Source: Peredibacter starrii (GTDB lineage: Bacteria; Bdellovibrionota; Bacteriovoracia; Bacteriovoracales; Bacteriovoracaceae). Taken from it: DNA of 64,000 bases. Below are positions 17,689 to 27,929 of this stretch, piece after piece; positions within the stretch are counted from its first letter, which is position 1, and each line of letters starts with the position of its first letter. Below the pieces are notes generated by a model that searched no databases, had not been told where the DNA came from, and saw nothing but the letters and a program-made list of their open reading frames with translations. The stretch spans positions 62,001 through 126,000 of the forward strand of contig NZ_CP139487.1 of assembly GCF_034259205.1 (NCBI RefSeq), read 5' to 3'. The translations under genes were made by a program, and so were the position numbers.

Positions 17689-19614
17689 TTAAACTTCTTT
17701 GTAATCCGCATCTACCACGTCGTCGCCATCATCCTTCTTCTTCGATTGCGACTCGTTCGATCCTTGTGCCCCACCGGCATTTTGACCGGCACCGGTATCG
17801 GCACCAGGTTGTCCTTGATACATGAACTGGGCAAGGCTGTGAGCGACGTTTTGTAGTCTTTCAGTCGCTGCTTTAATTTCGTCCAAAGACTCTGAAGTGA
17901 GTTTTGTTTTTGCTTCACTGATTGCTCCTTCAATCTCAGCTTTTTTATCAGCTGGTACTTTATCTCCAGCGTCCTTGATACCTTTCTCAGACGCGAAAAC
18001 GAGACTGTCGAGGTTGTTTCTAGCGTCAACAACTTCACGACGTTTTTTATCTGCATCACGGTTCTTCTCAGCATCCTGAACCATACGCTTAATTTCTTCC
18101 TCAGAAAGACCTGAGTTAGAAGTAATCACGATGTTAGTCGCTTTACCTGTCGCTTTATCAAGAGCAGACACGTGAACGATACCGTTAGCATCAATATCAA
18201 AAGTCACTTCAATTTGAGGAACACCACGTGGAGCTGGTGCAATACCTGCAAGATCAAAACGACCTAGAGTTTTGTTATCAGCTGAGAACTCACGTTCACC
18301 TTGTTGTACGTGAATTGATACAGCTGGTTGGTTATCAACCGCAGTTGAGAACGTTTGAGATTTCTTCGTAGGGATCGTTGTGTTCTTCTCGATGATTTTT
18401 GTGAATACGCCACCAAGAGTTTCGATACCTAGAGAAAGCGGAGTTACGTCTAGTAGAAGAACGTCTTTAACGTCACCACCAAGAACACCACCTTGAATTG
18501 CAGCACCAGCAGCAACCACTTCATCCGGGTTTACACCTTTAGAAGGCTCTTTTCCGAAGATCTCTTTTACTTTCGCTTGAACGATCGGCATACGAGTCGC
18601 ACCACCAACAAGGATCACCTCTTGGATCTCATTTAGAGAAAGACCAGAGTCTTTGATCGCTGTTTTACAAGGAGCAACTAGCTTATCGATAAGGTCGCCA
18701 ATTAGAGACTCAAACTTCGCTCTTGAAAGGTTTAGGTTCAAGTGTTTAGGACCTGTCGCATCCATAGTGATGAATGGAAGGTTGATATCAGTTTGAGTAA
18801 CTGAAGAAAGCTCGTGTTTAGCTTTCTCTGCAGCTTCTTTAAGACGCTGAAGGGCCATTTTATCGTTCTTAAGATCGATCGAAGTTTCTTTCTTAAACTC
18901 TTCTGCTAACCAGTTAATGATACGGTAGTCGAAGTCTTCACCACCAAGGAACGTGTCCCCGTTAGTTGATTTAACTTCAAATACACCGTCAGAAGTGATT
19001 TCAAGAATCGAAACGTCGAATGTACCACCACCAAGGTCGAATACAGCGATGTTCTTATCTTTCTTAGAATCTAGACCGTAAGCAAGAGCAGCTGCAGTTG
19101 GCTCGTTGATGATACGTTTAACGTCTAGACCAGCGATACGACCAGCATCTTTCGTTGCTTGTCTTTGAGCATCGTTAAAGTAAGCAGGAACTGTAATTAC
19201 AGCCTCAGTTACTGGTTGACCAAGATAGTCTTCAGCGGCTTTTTTCATCTTCTCAAGAACCTTCGCAGAGATCTCTTGAGGAGAATATTCTTTACCGTCA
19301 ACTTTTACCCAAGCGTCGCCATTCTTGTTAGCGAACATATCGAAAGGGGCCACTTTGTGAAAGTGAGTTACTTCAGCGTCAGTAAACTTACGACCGATAA
19401 GACGCTTAATACCGAATAGAGTTTTAGTTGGGTTCGTTACGGCCTGGCGTTTTGCAACCTGACCAACAAGAACTTCACCATTGTTAGCGAAACCAATGAT
19501 TGAAGGAGTTGTATTGTGTCCTTCAGCATTTGGAATAATTTTGTATGTACCGTTTTCCATAACGGCCACACACGAGTTTGTTGTACCTAAGTCAATTCCG
19601 ATAATTTTTCCCAT
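17689..19614 (-). CDS. dnaK: Molecular chaperone DnaK (Hsp70)
   Basis: The protein has 641 residues, the normal family length. The ATPase domain has [11 protein letters not shown] at the N-terminus, the [11 protein letters not shown] phosphate loop and VGGATRMP; the substrate domain includes [12 protein letters not shown] and the helical lid; the tail ends acidic around [14 protein letters not shown]. It folds proteins together with GrpE (upstream, 28-base gap) and DnaJ (downstream). Regulation is expected from the sigma-32-like promoter ahead of grpE. Confidence 0.98.
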   Translation of the reverse strand: MGKIIGIDLGTTNSCVAVMENGTYKIIPNAEGHNTTPSIIGFANNGEVLVGQVAKRQAVTNPTKTLFGIKRLIGRKFTDAEVTHFHKVAPFDMFANKNGDAWVKVDGKEYSPQEISAKVLEKMKKAAEDYLGQPVTEAVITVPAYFNDAQRQATKDAGRIAGLDVKRIINEPTAAALAYGLDSKKDKNIAVFDLGGGTFDVSILEITSDGVFEVKSTNGDTFLGGEDFDYRIINWLAEEFKKETSIDLKNDKMALQRLKEAAEKAKHELSSVTQTDINLPFITMDATGPKHLNLNLSRAKFESLIGDLIDKLVAPCKTAIKDSGLSLNEIQEVILVGGATRMPIVQAKVKEIFGKEPSKGVNPDEVVAAGAAIQGGVLGGDVKDVLLLDVTPLSLGIETLGGVFTKIIEKNTTIPTKKSQTFSTAVDNQPAVSIHVQQGEREFSADNKTLGRFDLAGIAPAPRGVPQIEVTFDIDANGIVHVSALDKATGKATNIVITSNSGLSEEEIKRMVQDAEKNRDADKKRREVVDARNNLDSLVFASEKGIKDAGDKVPADKKAEIEGAISEAKTKLTSESLDEIKAATERLQNVAHSLAQFMYQGQPGADTGAGQNAGGAQGSNESQSKKKDDGDDVVDADYKEV

Positions 19615-19642
19615 ATAATTCTCCTTATTTTTTACTTTTTAA

Positions 19643-20170
19643 TTACTGTTTATCGCTTGAAACAACCACTTTCGCCGGACGTACTAGACGACCATTGAGT
19701 GAATAACCTTTCTGAAATTCTTTAATCACTTCATTCGGTTTTTTGCCTTCAGCGTATTCCTGCGCCAGGGCCTCGTGGAAGTTAGGATCAAAGTCTTTGC
19801 CCACTGATTCCACTGGAGTCAGACCATGTTTCGAAAGCGTTTCAATGAACTGCTTTCTCACCATATCCAGACCAGTCACCATGTTCTTGATTTTCTGATC
19901 TTCATCCGGACGAAGCATATCAATCATACGGTCGAAGTTATCGATGACCTGAATGAGGTCAGACATCACTCGCTCGTTACCATACTTAAGAAGGTTTTCT
20001 TTTTCGCGCTCCATGCGCTTACGATAATTTTCCATTTCGGCCGCTACGTAGTAGTACTTGGCCTTGAAATCAATTTCTTCTTTTTTAGGTTCTACAGTAG
20101 CTTCAGCAGTTGTTGCTTCAGCGGCCGTTTCCGTTTTGTTTTCTTCTTTGTTGTTTTCATTAGGTTCCAT
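19643..20170 (-). CDS. grpE: Nucleotide exchange factor GrpE
   Basis: GrpE releases ADP from DnaK. The 175-residue protein has a charged, Glu/Thr/Ala-rich N-terminal tail, a long coiled-coil (KAKYYYVAAEMENYRKRMER onward) and a C-terminal beta domain with the NPNFHEAL-type core and KGYSLNGRLVRPAKV. A GTG at 20182 is in frame, but the ATG at 20170 is preceded by GAGAG and is preferred. It is the first gene of the grpE-dnaK-dnaJ operon; no hrcA gene is attached. Confidence 0.95.
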   Translation of the reverse strand: MEPNENNKEENKTETAAEATTAEATVEPKKEEIDFKAKYYYVAAEMENYRKRMEREKENLLKYGNERVMSDLIQVIDNFDRMIDMLRPDEDQKIKNMVTGLDMVRKQFIETLSKHGLTPVESVGKDFDPNFHEALAQEYAEGKKPNEVIKEFQKGYSLNGRLVRPAKVVVSSDKQ

Positions 20171-20204
20171 GCACACTCTCACAGTTCAATGTTTGTTAAT
20201 CCCA

Positions 20205-20232
20205 AGATGGGTTCGAATGGATGAGTGTCAAT
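20205..20232 (-). promoter_or_regulatory. grpE: Candidate sigma-32-type heat-shock promoter for grpE-dnaK-dnaJ
   Basis: On the minus strand ATTGACA (20232-20226) and ACCCATCT (20212-20205) are 13 bases apart, close to the RpoH consensus CTTGAAA-N13/14-CCCCATNT, and the -10 ends 35 bases before the grpE ATG. No CIRCE inverted repeat (HrcA operator) is present in the same region. Confidence 0.55.
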
Positions 20233-20289
20233 GTTAGGACAGAAAAAAAAAGTGATTTTATTGCACTAAATCATGAGCAACAATATTAG

Positions 20290-21393
20290 CTACTTACGTT
20301 GCGCTTCCCAGCGAAAGAGATCATCCATCAAGGAATCCAACATCAAAAAGCCCAAAGAGGTTAATTTCACTCTCTCATTTTGCGCTTCTGCATAGCCCTG
20401 CTGGGTCCAGCTTTTCATGAGGCATTCACTCCCTTTTGGCGGAATCCAACCTTCGGAAGTGCGAAGAGAGAGATAAGTTTGCTCGAGTGAAAGTTCTTTA
20501 TCAGATAAATGCTCTACTTCTACTTCGGCCTCAGAGACCTTCCATTTGTAACGAAGGGCCTCGTTTTTATTTAATTGAAAATAACCCGTTCCAGTTGGAC
20601 CCAATGCTGCCACAGATTCAGCTCGCCAATATTTCTGATTATGGCGGGCCTCAAAACCTGGTAGAGCAAAGTTAGAAACTTCGTAGTGATGAAAGCCATG
20701 CTTCTTTAAATAATCACTCACAAAAAGGTATTCATCACGGATGAATTCATCATCCGGCATGTCCTGAATATGAGGGTACTTTGAGCGAGCATTCAGAATA
20801 TAAAGACTAATGTGTTTCGGAGAATATTTTAAAAGAAGATCGAGCTCTTTTTTAATGTCTCGTTTCTTCTCACGTGAGAACGGAATCCCCAGAAGAAAAT
20901 CTAAGGAATAGTTCCAGTTTTCTTTCTGCAATACCTCGAGAAAATGCAGACTATCATCCAGTGAATGCACGCGGTCCATGATCTTTAAAAAATCAGGATC
21001 AAGTGTTTGAGTACCGATCGAAATACGGTTAAGACCAATTTTCTTCCAGGCATCCAGCATCGTTGGGGACCAGGTTCCTGGATCAATCTCCATGGTGAAC
21101 TCAGCGTCCTTAGAGACTCCGATTGGTTCTAAGATCTTTTGAAAGAAAGAAGCACCTTTTTCACCCCAGAGAGATGGCGTTCCACCACCGAGATAAACAG
21201 TATCTAATACGCCCCATTCAAAGTTATGTGCTTTCATCAAATCTTCGTGACGTTTGACTGAAGCAGATAAAAACTGATGAAAATCCTCAAACTGATTCTG
21301 AGATGAATCAAGCTTACGCTTATAAAAATCGCAGTAATTGCACAGGTGCTTACAAAACGGAACGTGCAAATAAAGACTGGACACCTGAGTCAT
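20290..21393 (-). CDS. hemW: HemW-like radical SAM protein (heme chaperone)
   Basis: The 367-residue protein carries the radical SAM cluster motif with Cys at 14, 18 and 21 (PFCKHLCNYCDFY), the YLGGGTPSLW loop and EIDPGTW, and the RISIGTQTLDPDFLK segment of the HemN/HemW superfamily. The CxxxCxxC with a following F and the absence of the extra N-terminal helix favour HemW, a heme-binding chaperone, over the true coproporphyrinogen dehydrogenase HemN. The ATG at 21393 is preceded by AAGGAC. It ends about 120 bases before grpE and is transcribed separately from the divergent M16 peptidase. Confidence 0.88.
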   Translation of the reverse strand: MTQVSSLYLHVPFCKHLCNYCDFYKRKLDSSQNQFEDFHQFLSASVKRHEDLMKAHNFEWGVLDTVYLGGGTPSLWGEKGASFFQKILEPIGVSKDAEFTMEIDPGTWSPTMLDAWKKIGLNRISIGTQTLDPDFLKIMDRVHSLDDSLHFLEVLQKENWNYSLDFLLGIPFSREKKRDIKKELDLLLKYSPKHISLYILNARSKYPHIQDMPDDEFIRDEYLFVSDYLKKHGFHHYEVSNFALPGFEARHNQKYWRAESVAALGPTGTGYFQLNKNEALRYKWKVSEAEVEVEHLSDKELSLEQTYLSLRTSEGWIPPKGSECLMKSWTQQGYAEAQNERVKLTSLGFLMLDSLMDDLFRWEAQRK

Positions 21394-21485
21394 TGAGTAG
21401 AAAGTCCTTCTAAAAATTTATCTCTGAAGGGATAATAGAACAGCTGTCACGGGATGGCCTGTGCAAATTATTGAGTAAGGAAGCT

Positions 21486-24047
21486 ATGAAAATTGATCAA
21501 GTTCAGTTGGACAACGAATTAAATACACTATTCATCCACTCTCCCGGTTGTAGTGCAGGGACAGTGCAGATGTGGTTTCGCGCGGGAAGCGCGCTTGAGA
21601 AGCATGATAACCAAGGTATCGCTCACTTCCTAGAACACATGTTCTTTAAAGGAACTCCAAAACGTCCGGGCCCGCAACTGGCCCACGATATCGAATCTTA
21701 TGGTGGTGAAGTAAATGCTTTCACATCATTCGATTACACTTGTTACTACATCAACACTCCAAGCCTGTTCATGGACAAGTCAGTAGATATCCTGCTTGAT
21801 ATGGTGGCCAATCCACTATTTGGTCAGGAAGACATTCCTTCTGAAAGACAAGTAGTGTTCGAAGAGTATCGTCGTGCCATGGATAATCCTTCTCAGTACA
21901 ATTTCATCCAGCTTCAGAAGGCTTCATTTGAAAATGGTTACGCTCACCCGATCCTGGGTCGCGAAGATACCATCCTAAACTTCTCGCAAGAACAGGTGAA
22001 ATCTTTCCGTGAGCAGTTCTATAACTTAGAGAACGCTCTATTGGTTGTGGCGGGTGATTTAAAAGATCGCGCTGAACTTGAAAAGAAGATCCGTTCATTC
22101 CGTCTGCCTCATGGTCAGAAGTCTGAATTCGGTCCATTCACGATTAAAGAAAAAGAATCGGTAAACGTTCATGATAAAGACATTCGTCAGGCGACTCTGA
22201 CTCTTTGTCTTCAATCTCCTAACTATAATCATGAGAAGGCAGCGGCAGAAGATCTGGCGATCAACTGTCTCGCCCATGGTGAAACATCTCGCTTCTACCA
22301 GGCCCTCGTTGCGAAGACTTCTCTTTGTAACGGTATTGCTGGATCAACGATGTACTTTGCCAACGGTGGCGTGCACATGATTAAGATGAGCTTCCCGGTT
22401 GAGAACCTATCTAAGGTCTCAAAACTTTTCATGAGCACTCTTAATGATGTTCTCGTGAATGGCTTCACACCGGAAGAAATCACAAAGATTAAAAATCAAT
22501 ACATCTCTTCAAAGATCTATGAGCGTGAGTCGATTGAGTCTTATGCGTTCAGCTTAGGTCACGGCTTTGCCCAATCTGGAAATATCTTCTGTGAAGATGA
22601 GTTCATTGAAAAAATCCGTGCCGCTTCGACTGATGAAGTTTGGAGTGGAATCGAGAAAGTTGTTCGTCAAACCTCTCACTTTACTCTGCAAGTTCCGAAG
22701 GGAACGAAGATGGAGCCACTTGAGAAAGAACTTAAGAAGTGGCAGGGCGAACTTAAAAAGGCCGCAACTAAAACCAAATCTAAGTTCAGTAAAATTAAAC
22801 AACTTACTTCTACTCATGACAGTGCAGTTAAAGTGGTTGAGCTCAAGCCGGGTATCAAACTGATTTATCGTCAGAACAAGCTTACTCCAACGTTTGTGAT
22901 GCATGCATATATGAAAGGTGGTCAATCGGTTGAGACCGCTAAGAATGCTGGTATTCATCATCTGAGTAGCCGTCTCCTGACTTATGGCTACAAGGGCATG
23001 GGTTACGAGAAACTTAAAAACGAACTTGAATCTCTTTCTTCTTCACTAAATGGTTTCTCGGGCAAGAATGCTTACGGAATGACTCTTCATGGTCAGACCA
23101 AAGACTTTGAAAGACTTTCTCACCACTTCTTCGGTACTCTCTTAACACCAGAAATCCCTAAGAAGTTTTTTGATCACGAGAAGAAAGTGATTCTTCGCGC
23201 GCTTGATAACCAGAAAGAAGATGCCATGAAGCAAGCTTTCAAGGCCTTCTATAAAATGGTCTTCAATCAGCACGCTTACTCACTTGATCTCGCTGGTACT
23301 CCGGAAACTATCAAGACTTTTAGTCCAATGGGTCTTCAAAAAGTACACGCGGGTCTACTTAAGAACTCTGAACTTATCTTCACTTATTGTGGTGACTTAG
23401 ATTTCTCGGTGGTTCATCACCACTTTATGGAAGCGACAAAGAATCTTAAACCGCGCACTCCAGGTAAAAAGACACTTAAAAAGGCCAAAGGTCTCGTTGG
23501 TAAAACGGCGAACCTTGAATTCAAACGTGAGCAAACTCAAATTGTGATTGGTGCACCTGCTTATCCAATTGGTAACAAAGAAGATCTATACTTAAAGATG
23601 ATCACGGCTCACCTTTCTGGTCAGAGTTCTGAGCTATTCGTTGATGTACGTGACCGTAAGGGACTTTGTTATTCAGTTTCACCAATTCACGTTTCGGCAC
23701 TTGAAGCTGGCTGTTGGGGAATTTATATTGGCTCAGGCCACGATAAAACTGAGGCGGCGATCGAGGCGATCCTAGGTATTCTTAACAACCTTCGCGATCA
23801 TGGAATTAAGCGTGAAGAATTTGAACGTATTAAAACCATGATCGATGGTCAAAACCTTCTTGGTATTCAAACTAATGAAGACTATGCCCAGTTCTACTCA
23901 ATTCCTGTTCTTCACGGTCTAGGTCTTGATTTCCCTCACAAGAACAATGATCAAATCCGTAGTGCTAAATACGAAGACTTCCAGGCGTTCCTGAAGAAGT
24001 TCTTCTCGAAGAAATGGAATATTGTTCAGGCCGGACGTAACGACTAA
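21486..24047 (+). CDS. M16-family zinc metallopeptidase, double-domain
   Basis: The N-terminal half has the inverted zinc motif HFLEH (H47, E50, H51 from the chosen start), with the third ligand Glu expected about 75 residues later in VVFEEYRRAMD, and the LEHMFFKGT context typical of pitrilysin-like enzymes. The C-terminal half repeats the fold (starting near VVELKPGIKLIYRQN) but lacks the zinc motif, as usual for an inactive partner domain; total length 853. There is no signal peptide, so it is probably cytoplasmic. A TTG at 21471 is in frame, but the ATG at 21486 follows AAGGA and is chosen. The 3' end overlaps the next convergent gene by four bases. Confidence 0.9.
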   Translation: MKIDQVQLDNELNTLFIHSPGCSAGTVQMWFRAGSALEKHDNQGIAHFLEHMFFKGTPKRPGPQLAHDIESYGGEVNAFTSFDYTCYYINTPSLFMDKSVDILLDMVANPLFGQEDIPSERQVVFEEYRRAMDNPSQYNFIQLQKASFENGYAHPILGREDTILNFSQEQVKSFREQFYNLENALLVVAGDLKDRAELEKKIRSFRLPHGQKSEFGPFTIKEKESVNVHDKDIRQATLTLCLQSPNYNHEKAAAEDLAINCLAHGETSRFYQALVAKTSLCNGIAGSTMYFANGGVHMIKMSFPVENLSKVSKLFMSTLNDVLVNGFTPEEITKIKNQYISSKIYERESIESYAFSLGHGFAQSGNIFCEDEFIEKIRAASTDEVWSGIEKVVRQTSHFTLQVPKGTKMEPLEKELKKWQGELKKAATKTKSKFSKIKQLTSTHDSAVKVVELKPGIKLIYRQNKLTPTFVMHAYMKGGQSVETAKNAGIHHLSSRLLTYGYKGMGYEKLKNELESLSSSLNGFSGKNAYGMTLHGQTKDFERLSHHFFGTLLTPEIPKKFFDHEKKVILRALDNQKEDAMKQAFKAFYKMVFNQHAYSLDLAGTPETIKTFSPMGLQKVHAGLLKNSELIFTYCGDLDFSVVHHHFMEATKNLKPRTPGKKTLKKAKGLVGKTANLEFKREQTQIVIGAPAYPIGNKEDLYLKMITAHLSGQSSELFVDVRDRKGLCYSVSPIHVSALEAGCWGIYIGSGHDKTEAAIEAILGILNNLRDHGIKREEFERIKTMIDGQNLLGIQTNEDYAQFYSIPVLHGLGLDFPHKNNDQIRSAKYEDFQAFLKKFFSKKWNIVQAGRND

Positions 24048-24646
24048 GAAACTTTCTGGGTAAGTGGAGGTAAAACTCCGCTTACCATCATTTCCTTCTC
24101 ACTTAACTTTTCACTTCTTAAAAGCTTTTGAAAAATAAGATTGTTGTCAGTACCATGACGATCTTTGGTTGCAAGAATTGTCATTAATGTTGTGAGTGAC
24201 TCAAAACAAGTGGCAACCATTGCGTAAAAACTTGGGATATCCAAAAAGTTTGGGGACACATTGTTTAAATGTGAATAGGCCGTCTTTCCAATTTGAGCGT
24301 AGTACTGAGTATCGACCAGCTTTTTATTCACTGATTCTGAAAAGTATCCACAAACTAAGAGCGACATGTCTCCCACTTCTTTGTAGATACGTTTTTGTTC
24401 TTCACGACCTACTTGAGTCGCTTCCAGAAGTTTCATGCCCAAGATTTTCTCACGCACTTTTCCTTCATTGGTTTCAAAGAAGTTTTGCGAGAGCGCGAAT
24501 TTATCCAGGACATCAGAAGAATAAAAGATAACTGATTCAGGGACAGGACAAAGTGACTTTTTGTTCAACTCTGTGAGACCCTCGAAAAAGAATCCCTTAA
24601 GATTGGTTGATAGAATAATCTTTTTTGCATTAGCGTCTTGATGCAT
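24044..24646 (-). CDS. Hypothetical protein, mostly helical
   Basis: I do not recognise this family. It is a 200-residue soluble protein, predicted largely helical in its second half (SFYAMVATCFESLTTLMTILATK), with no signal peptide or membrane helix. A GGGGGA ribosome site precedes the ATG. It is a single gene, convergent with the M16 peptidase (four-base overlap) and divergent from the next membrane protein. Its codon usage looks like its neighbours, so it is probably a real native gene. Confidence 0.65.
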   Translation of the reverse strand: MHQDANAKKIILSTNLKGFFFEGLTELNKKSLCPVPESVIFYSSDVLDKFALSQNFFETNEGKVREKILGMKLLEATQVGREEQKRIYKEVGDMSLLVCGYFSESVNKKLVDTQYYAQIGKTAYSHLNNVSPNFLDIPSFYAMVATCFESLTTLMTILATKDRHGTDNNLIFQKLLRSEKLSEKEMMVSGVLPPLTQKVS

Positions 24647-24746
24647 CAGATTCCCCCGTACTCCATTTTAGCATACCCCACAAACCCGACTCAAATGTCC
24701 CCGGAATATTTTGCCTCGAGCACTTAAACCGTGGAATAATGAGGGG

Positions 24747-25475
24747 ATGAAACGTTTGAAGTTAGTCTTCGCCATTGTGATTTTGTTATTCGCCCTACCT
24801 ATTTGGCGTTTCATCGATTTTGCGGTGATCTTCTCACCTTTTGAATTCATCTCCAGCGTCGCCCTCTTCATCTGGTTTGGGCTGTTTGTCGCTATACCAG
24901 TGAAACTTGTGCGTCCGCAAATTAAGACTATCTATATTGTGCTGGGAATCTTTCTCTTTGGTGCACTTAGCTTTTGGGTGAATCCCCTCTCGAATCAGGC
25001 GACCCTAGATCCGAAATTAAATCACTGCGGACGGCTGACTTATACGAGTACCTTCTATCCAGTGAGAAATATCCTTACTGAGGCTCACCTGGATGATCTC
25101 GAAGTTCGCAATCAAATGTGTTGGGTGAGAAAGATGGTCTCACGTGTGCCCCAGAAGTTTGATTCCGCCGATGAGCTTGCGGCCTACAATAATTTACTAA
25201 CGGATAAGCTCATGAAGCCGGAATATAAATTCCGCGCGACTCTTCCGATGATTGCCATGCTACATCTGCAAATCAACATGAGTAGCCACATGGAATTGGG
25301 ACCTAAGTATCTCTATGACCAGGTTCACTTCTGGCTTAATCACTACACGGTGGAAATCAGTCAAAGGCAATACTCTGCCTTGAGCTGGCCTTTTTCTAAG
25401 TACATTCAATTTGAATATGGTTTGATTGAAAGAAATTGGGAAGGCCTGGTCGATGCCATTCAAATCTCGGAGTAG
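24747..25475 (+). CDS. Hypothetical membrane protein
   Basis: I do not recognise this family. The 242-residue protein has three hydrophobic segments in the first 90 residues (FAIVILLFALPIW, FISSVALFIWFGLFVAIPV and TIYIVLGIFLFGALSFWV), followed by a soluble, probably extracytoplasmic part of about 150 residues. An upstream TTG at 24711 is in frame, but the ATG at 24747 preceded by GAGG gives the natural hydrophobic N-terminus. The stop lies five bases before the next gene, so the two are likely co-transcribed. Confidence 0.65.
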   Translation: MKRLKLVFAIVILLFALPIWRFIDFAVIFSPFEFISSVALFIWFGLFVAIPVKLVRPQIKTIYIVLGIFLFGALSFWVNPLSNQATLDPKLNHCGRLTYTSTFYPVRNILTEAHLDDLEVRNQMCWVRKMVSRVPQKFDSADELAAYNNLLTDKLMKPEYKFRATLPMIAMLHLQINMSSHMELGPKYLYDQVHFWLNHYTVEISQRQYSALSWPFSKYIQFEYGLIERNWEGLVDAIQISE

Positions 25476-25480
25476 GTCAT

Positions 25481-25981
25481 ATGAATATTCTTATCGCTCT
25501 TCTTCTCTCTTGTTCGATCTTCGCCAAAGACCCTGCTATGGTCTGGGGAAAAATTGTAAAAGTTGATAAGACGGTCAAGAACGTAAGCTATAAGTACTTT
25601 GTGACCTATGAAGTTAACGGTAAATTTCACGCTTATCCACTCGAGACTAAAAATAAAAACATCGCTGAACAAATTGCTAAAAATGAGAATCAACTCATTC
25701 GCATCAAAGGCGATATCAAAACGGTCAAAGTCGCCATTGATGGCCCGGCCCAGGACATTCCCGTTTTTATTCCTGAAAGCCTTTCACCGCTCACGCTGTC
25801 TGAATTAGCAGTGGAATTTAAGCCGGATTTAGAAAAGAAACCGGCCGATGTAAATCCTCCGAAAGAGGCCTATAACGGCGGCGGAATTAGAGTGAATGAT
25901 ACCCTTGCTAATACTCTGATCATTACTGGTGGAGCACTCATGGTTGGCTCCGCTCTGATTAAATCACTCAACAAGAAATAA
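25481..25981 (+). CDS. Hypothetical secreted protein with C-terminal hydrophobic segment
   Basis: I do not recognise this family. The 166-residue protein has an N-terminal signal peptide (MNILIALLLSCSIFA, cleavage near AKD), a beta-rich region around 25-80, a proline-rich stretch (KKPADVNPPKEAYN) and a hydrophobic segment near the end (LIITGGALMVGSALI). It could sit in the periplasm or be tail-anchored. GGAG/AGG lies upstream of the ATG. It forms a two-gene unit with the membrane protein before it and ends at the terminator at 25983. Confidence 0.62.
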   Translation: MNILIALLLSCSIFAKDPAMVWGKIVKVDKTVKNVSYKYFVTYEVNGKFHAYPLETKNKNIAEQIAKNENQLIRIKGDIKTVKVAIDGPAQDIPVFIPESLSPLTLSELAVEFKPDLEKKPADVNPPKEAYNGGGIRVNDTLANTLIITGGALMVGSALIKSLNKK

Positions 25982-25982
25982 A

Positions 25983-26002
25983 AAAGGGCCCGAAGGCCCT
26001 TT
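25983..26002. terminator. Bidirectional rho-independent terminator
   Basis: An eight-base-pair AAAGGGCC/GGCCCTTT stem with CGAA loop sits between a plus-strand gene ending at 25981 and the minus-strand biotin carrier ending at 26008. A and T tracts flank it. Confidence 0.85.
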
Positions 26003-26007
26003 CATTT

Positions 26008-26496
26008 TTAGTTTGTTCCGTCGTCAATCTCAACCATCAAGAAGCCGGCCTCAAGTGCCTGACCCTCTTTCACGTTGATGGCCTTAATTGTACCATCCGC
26101 GCCTGATTTGATTTCGTTTTCCATCTTCATCGCTTCAAGTATAAGCACAGTTTCACCTTTAGTGACCTTGTCCCCTTCTTTCTTCATAAGCTTCACGACC
26201 TTACCAGGCATTTGCGTGATAAGAGCACCAGCGCCGCCTTTGTTAAGACCCGAAGGCTTGAAGCCGCGAAAAACCTTATAAACTTCAGAGTTTGAAACCA
26301 GAACTTCATTCACACCCAGGGCAGCGAGTTTCTTCCACGCGACACCATCAAATGAATAAAAGTTTTTACCAGCAAGATTCTTGATCAGAAGTTTTGTCTT
26401 CGCGCCATCAACTGTGAACTCCATTACTTTTCCAGGATGGATTTCAACATCCAGAGCGAACTCTTTCATATCTTGGTTCATGAAATAGTATCTCAT
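26008..26496 (-). CDS. Biotin carboxyl carrier subunit of acyl-CoA carboxylase
   Basis: The C-terminal 75 residues are a biotinyl domain with EAMKMEN and the biotin-accepting lysine K124, preceded by the QMPGKVVKLMKKEGDKV strand typical of these domains. Residues 1-80 resemble the connecting beta domain found in propionyl- or methylcrotonyl-CoA carboxylase carrier regions. The start overlaps the biotin carboxylase stop by one base (TAATG). It carries CO2 between the two enzymes upstream and must be biotinylated by the BirA encoded at 588. Confidence 0.92.
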   Translation of the reverse strand: MRYYFMNQDMKEFALDVEIHPGKVMEFTVDGAKTKLLIKNLAGKNFYSFDGVAWKKLAALGVNEVLVSNSEVYKVFRGFKPSGLNKGGAGALITQMPGKVVKLMKKEGDKVTKGETVLILEAMKMENEIKSGADGTIKAINVKEGQALEAGFLMVEIDDGTN

Positions 26497-27929
26497 TAGT
26501 TACCTCCAGCTTGGTTAAGCTCAATGGCAGCAACTTTTAACATGAAGGCCTTGATATCTTCTTTCGCAGCTACTTTCTCTTGCGGCTTAACAGTACCAAT
26601 ATAGTTCGTTGAGTAGTGACCTTTCACGAAGTTCTCTTCGTTCAGGATCACACGGTGAAGAGCGATATTGGTCTTAATACCATCAATGATCAAACCATCA
26701 AGTGCCGACTTCACTTTACGAAGTGCCACCTCACGGTTGAAACCTTTGGCGATGAGTTTACCGATCATTGGATCGAAGTCCGGAGTGATCGTAAATTTTG
26801 GATAAATACAGTGATCGAAACGAATACCTTGCGGGAAAGTCGTCTCGAAGCCCACGATTTTACCCGGAGCTGGAAGCATCGAAATTGGATCTTCCGCACA
26901 GATACGAAGTTCAATGGCATGGCCCTGAATCTTGATATCGTCCTGAGTTTTAAAATCTAGTGGTTCACCGAAAGCGGCCTTGATCATGTTTGCCACAAGA
27001 TCCACACCTGTGATTTCTTCAGTGATCGGGTGCTCTACCTGAATACGTGTGTTCATCTCAAGGAAGTAGAACTTCTTATCTTCACCCATAATGAATTCAA
27101 CTGTACCAGCTGAATCGTAGTTCACAGCTTTGGCACATTTAACCGCAGTCTCACAGATTGATTTACGAAGGGCCTCATCTGTTCCAATGAATGGAGATGG
27201 AGCTTCCTCGATGATCTTCTGGTGACGACGCTGAACTGAACACTCACGTTCAAACACGTGGAACACATTGCCTTTTTTATCAGCAAGGATCTGCACTTCA
27301 ATGTGGTGAGGATTCAAAATGTATTTCTCAACCAGAAGTCCGGCGTAACCGAAACCTGAAAGAGCTTCACGTTGAACTGCTGCGAAGTTTGCTTTGATTT
27401 CTTCTTCTGAGTAACAAGGGCGCATACCCTTACCACCACCACCAGCAACTGCTTTAAGAAGGATCGGGTAACCCATATCGTTCGCAAGCTTGATGGCCTC
27501 TTCTACTGAAGGCACTTCACCAGTTGAACCGGGAACCACAGGAACACCTGCTTCCTTTGCCACTTGTTTAGAAATGTCCTTAGCACCCATTTTGTAAACC
27601 GCAGTCGGGTTTGGACCAATGAAAGTCACGCCCTTCTTCGCAAGTGCTTCTGAAAACTCACGGTTCTCAGACAGGAATCCGTAACCCGGGTGAACACCAT
27701 CGATTTTATAATCATCGATGAGCTTCATGATCTTCGGAATATCTAGATATGTTTCTTTGTTGTTATTACCAGCAAGATGTACCCATTCCTGGCAGAACTC
27801 AAGATGAGGTGGTTCAGTTTCATTGTCGGTCCAAACGCCGACAGAAACCAGACCAAGCTCATTCAAAGCTTTCGCCACACGAATAGCAATCTCACCACGG
27901 TTAATGATTAAGACGCGTTTACCTTTCAT
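26496..27929 (-). CDS. Biotin carboxylase subunit of acyl-CoA carboxylase
   Basis: This ATP-grasp enzyme of 477 residues carboxylates carrier-bound biotin. Visible motifs are NRGEIAIRV at the N-terminus, GYGFLSEN, the glycine-rich ATP loop [21 protein letters not shown] and the active-site block [12 protein letters not shown]. It is the PccA/AccC type without a fused carrier domain. Its ATG overlaps the carboxyltransferase stop by four bases (ATGA). The operon order is carboxyltransferase, biotin carboxylase, carrier. Confidence 0.95.
   Translation of the reverse strand: MKGKRVLIINRGEIAIRVAKALNELGLVSVGVWTDNETEPPHLEFCQEWVHLAGNNNKETYLDIPKIMKLIDDYKIDGVHPGYGFLSENREFSEALAKKGVTFIGPNPTAVYKMGAKDISKQVAKEAGVPVVPGSTGEVPSVEEAIKLANDMGYPILLKAVAGGGGKGMRPCYSEEEIKANFAAVQREALSGFGYAGLLVEKYILNPHHIEVQILADKKGNVFHVFERECSVQRRHQKIIEEAPSPFIGTDEALRKSICETAVKCAKAVNYDSAGTVEFIMGEDKKFYFLEMNTRIQVEHPITEEITGVDLVANMIKAAFGEPLDFKTQDDIKIQGHAIELRICAEDPISMLPAPGKIVGFETTFPQGIRFDHCIYPKFTITPDFDPMIGKLIAKGFNREVALRKVKSALDGLIIDGIKTNIALHRVILNEENFVKGHYSTNYIGTVKPQEKVAAKEDIKAFMLKVAAIELNQAGGN

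Noticed and set aside
20183-20289. CIRCE operator ahead of grpE
   Set aside because: No TTAGCACTC-N9-GAGTGCTAA inverted repeat is present; fragments such as TTGCACTAAA do not pair.
22289-24047. Split of the M16 peptidase into two genes
   Set aside because: The frame is continuous, and a second M16 domain without zinc ligands is the normal layout of this subfamily.
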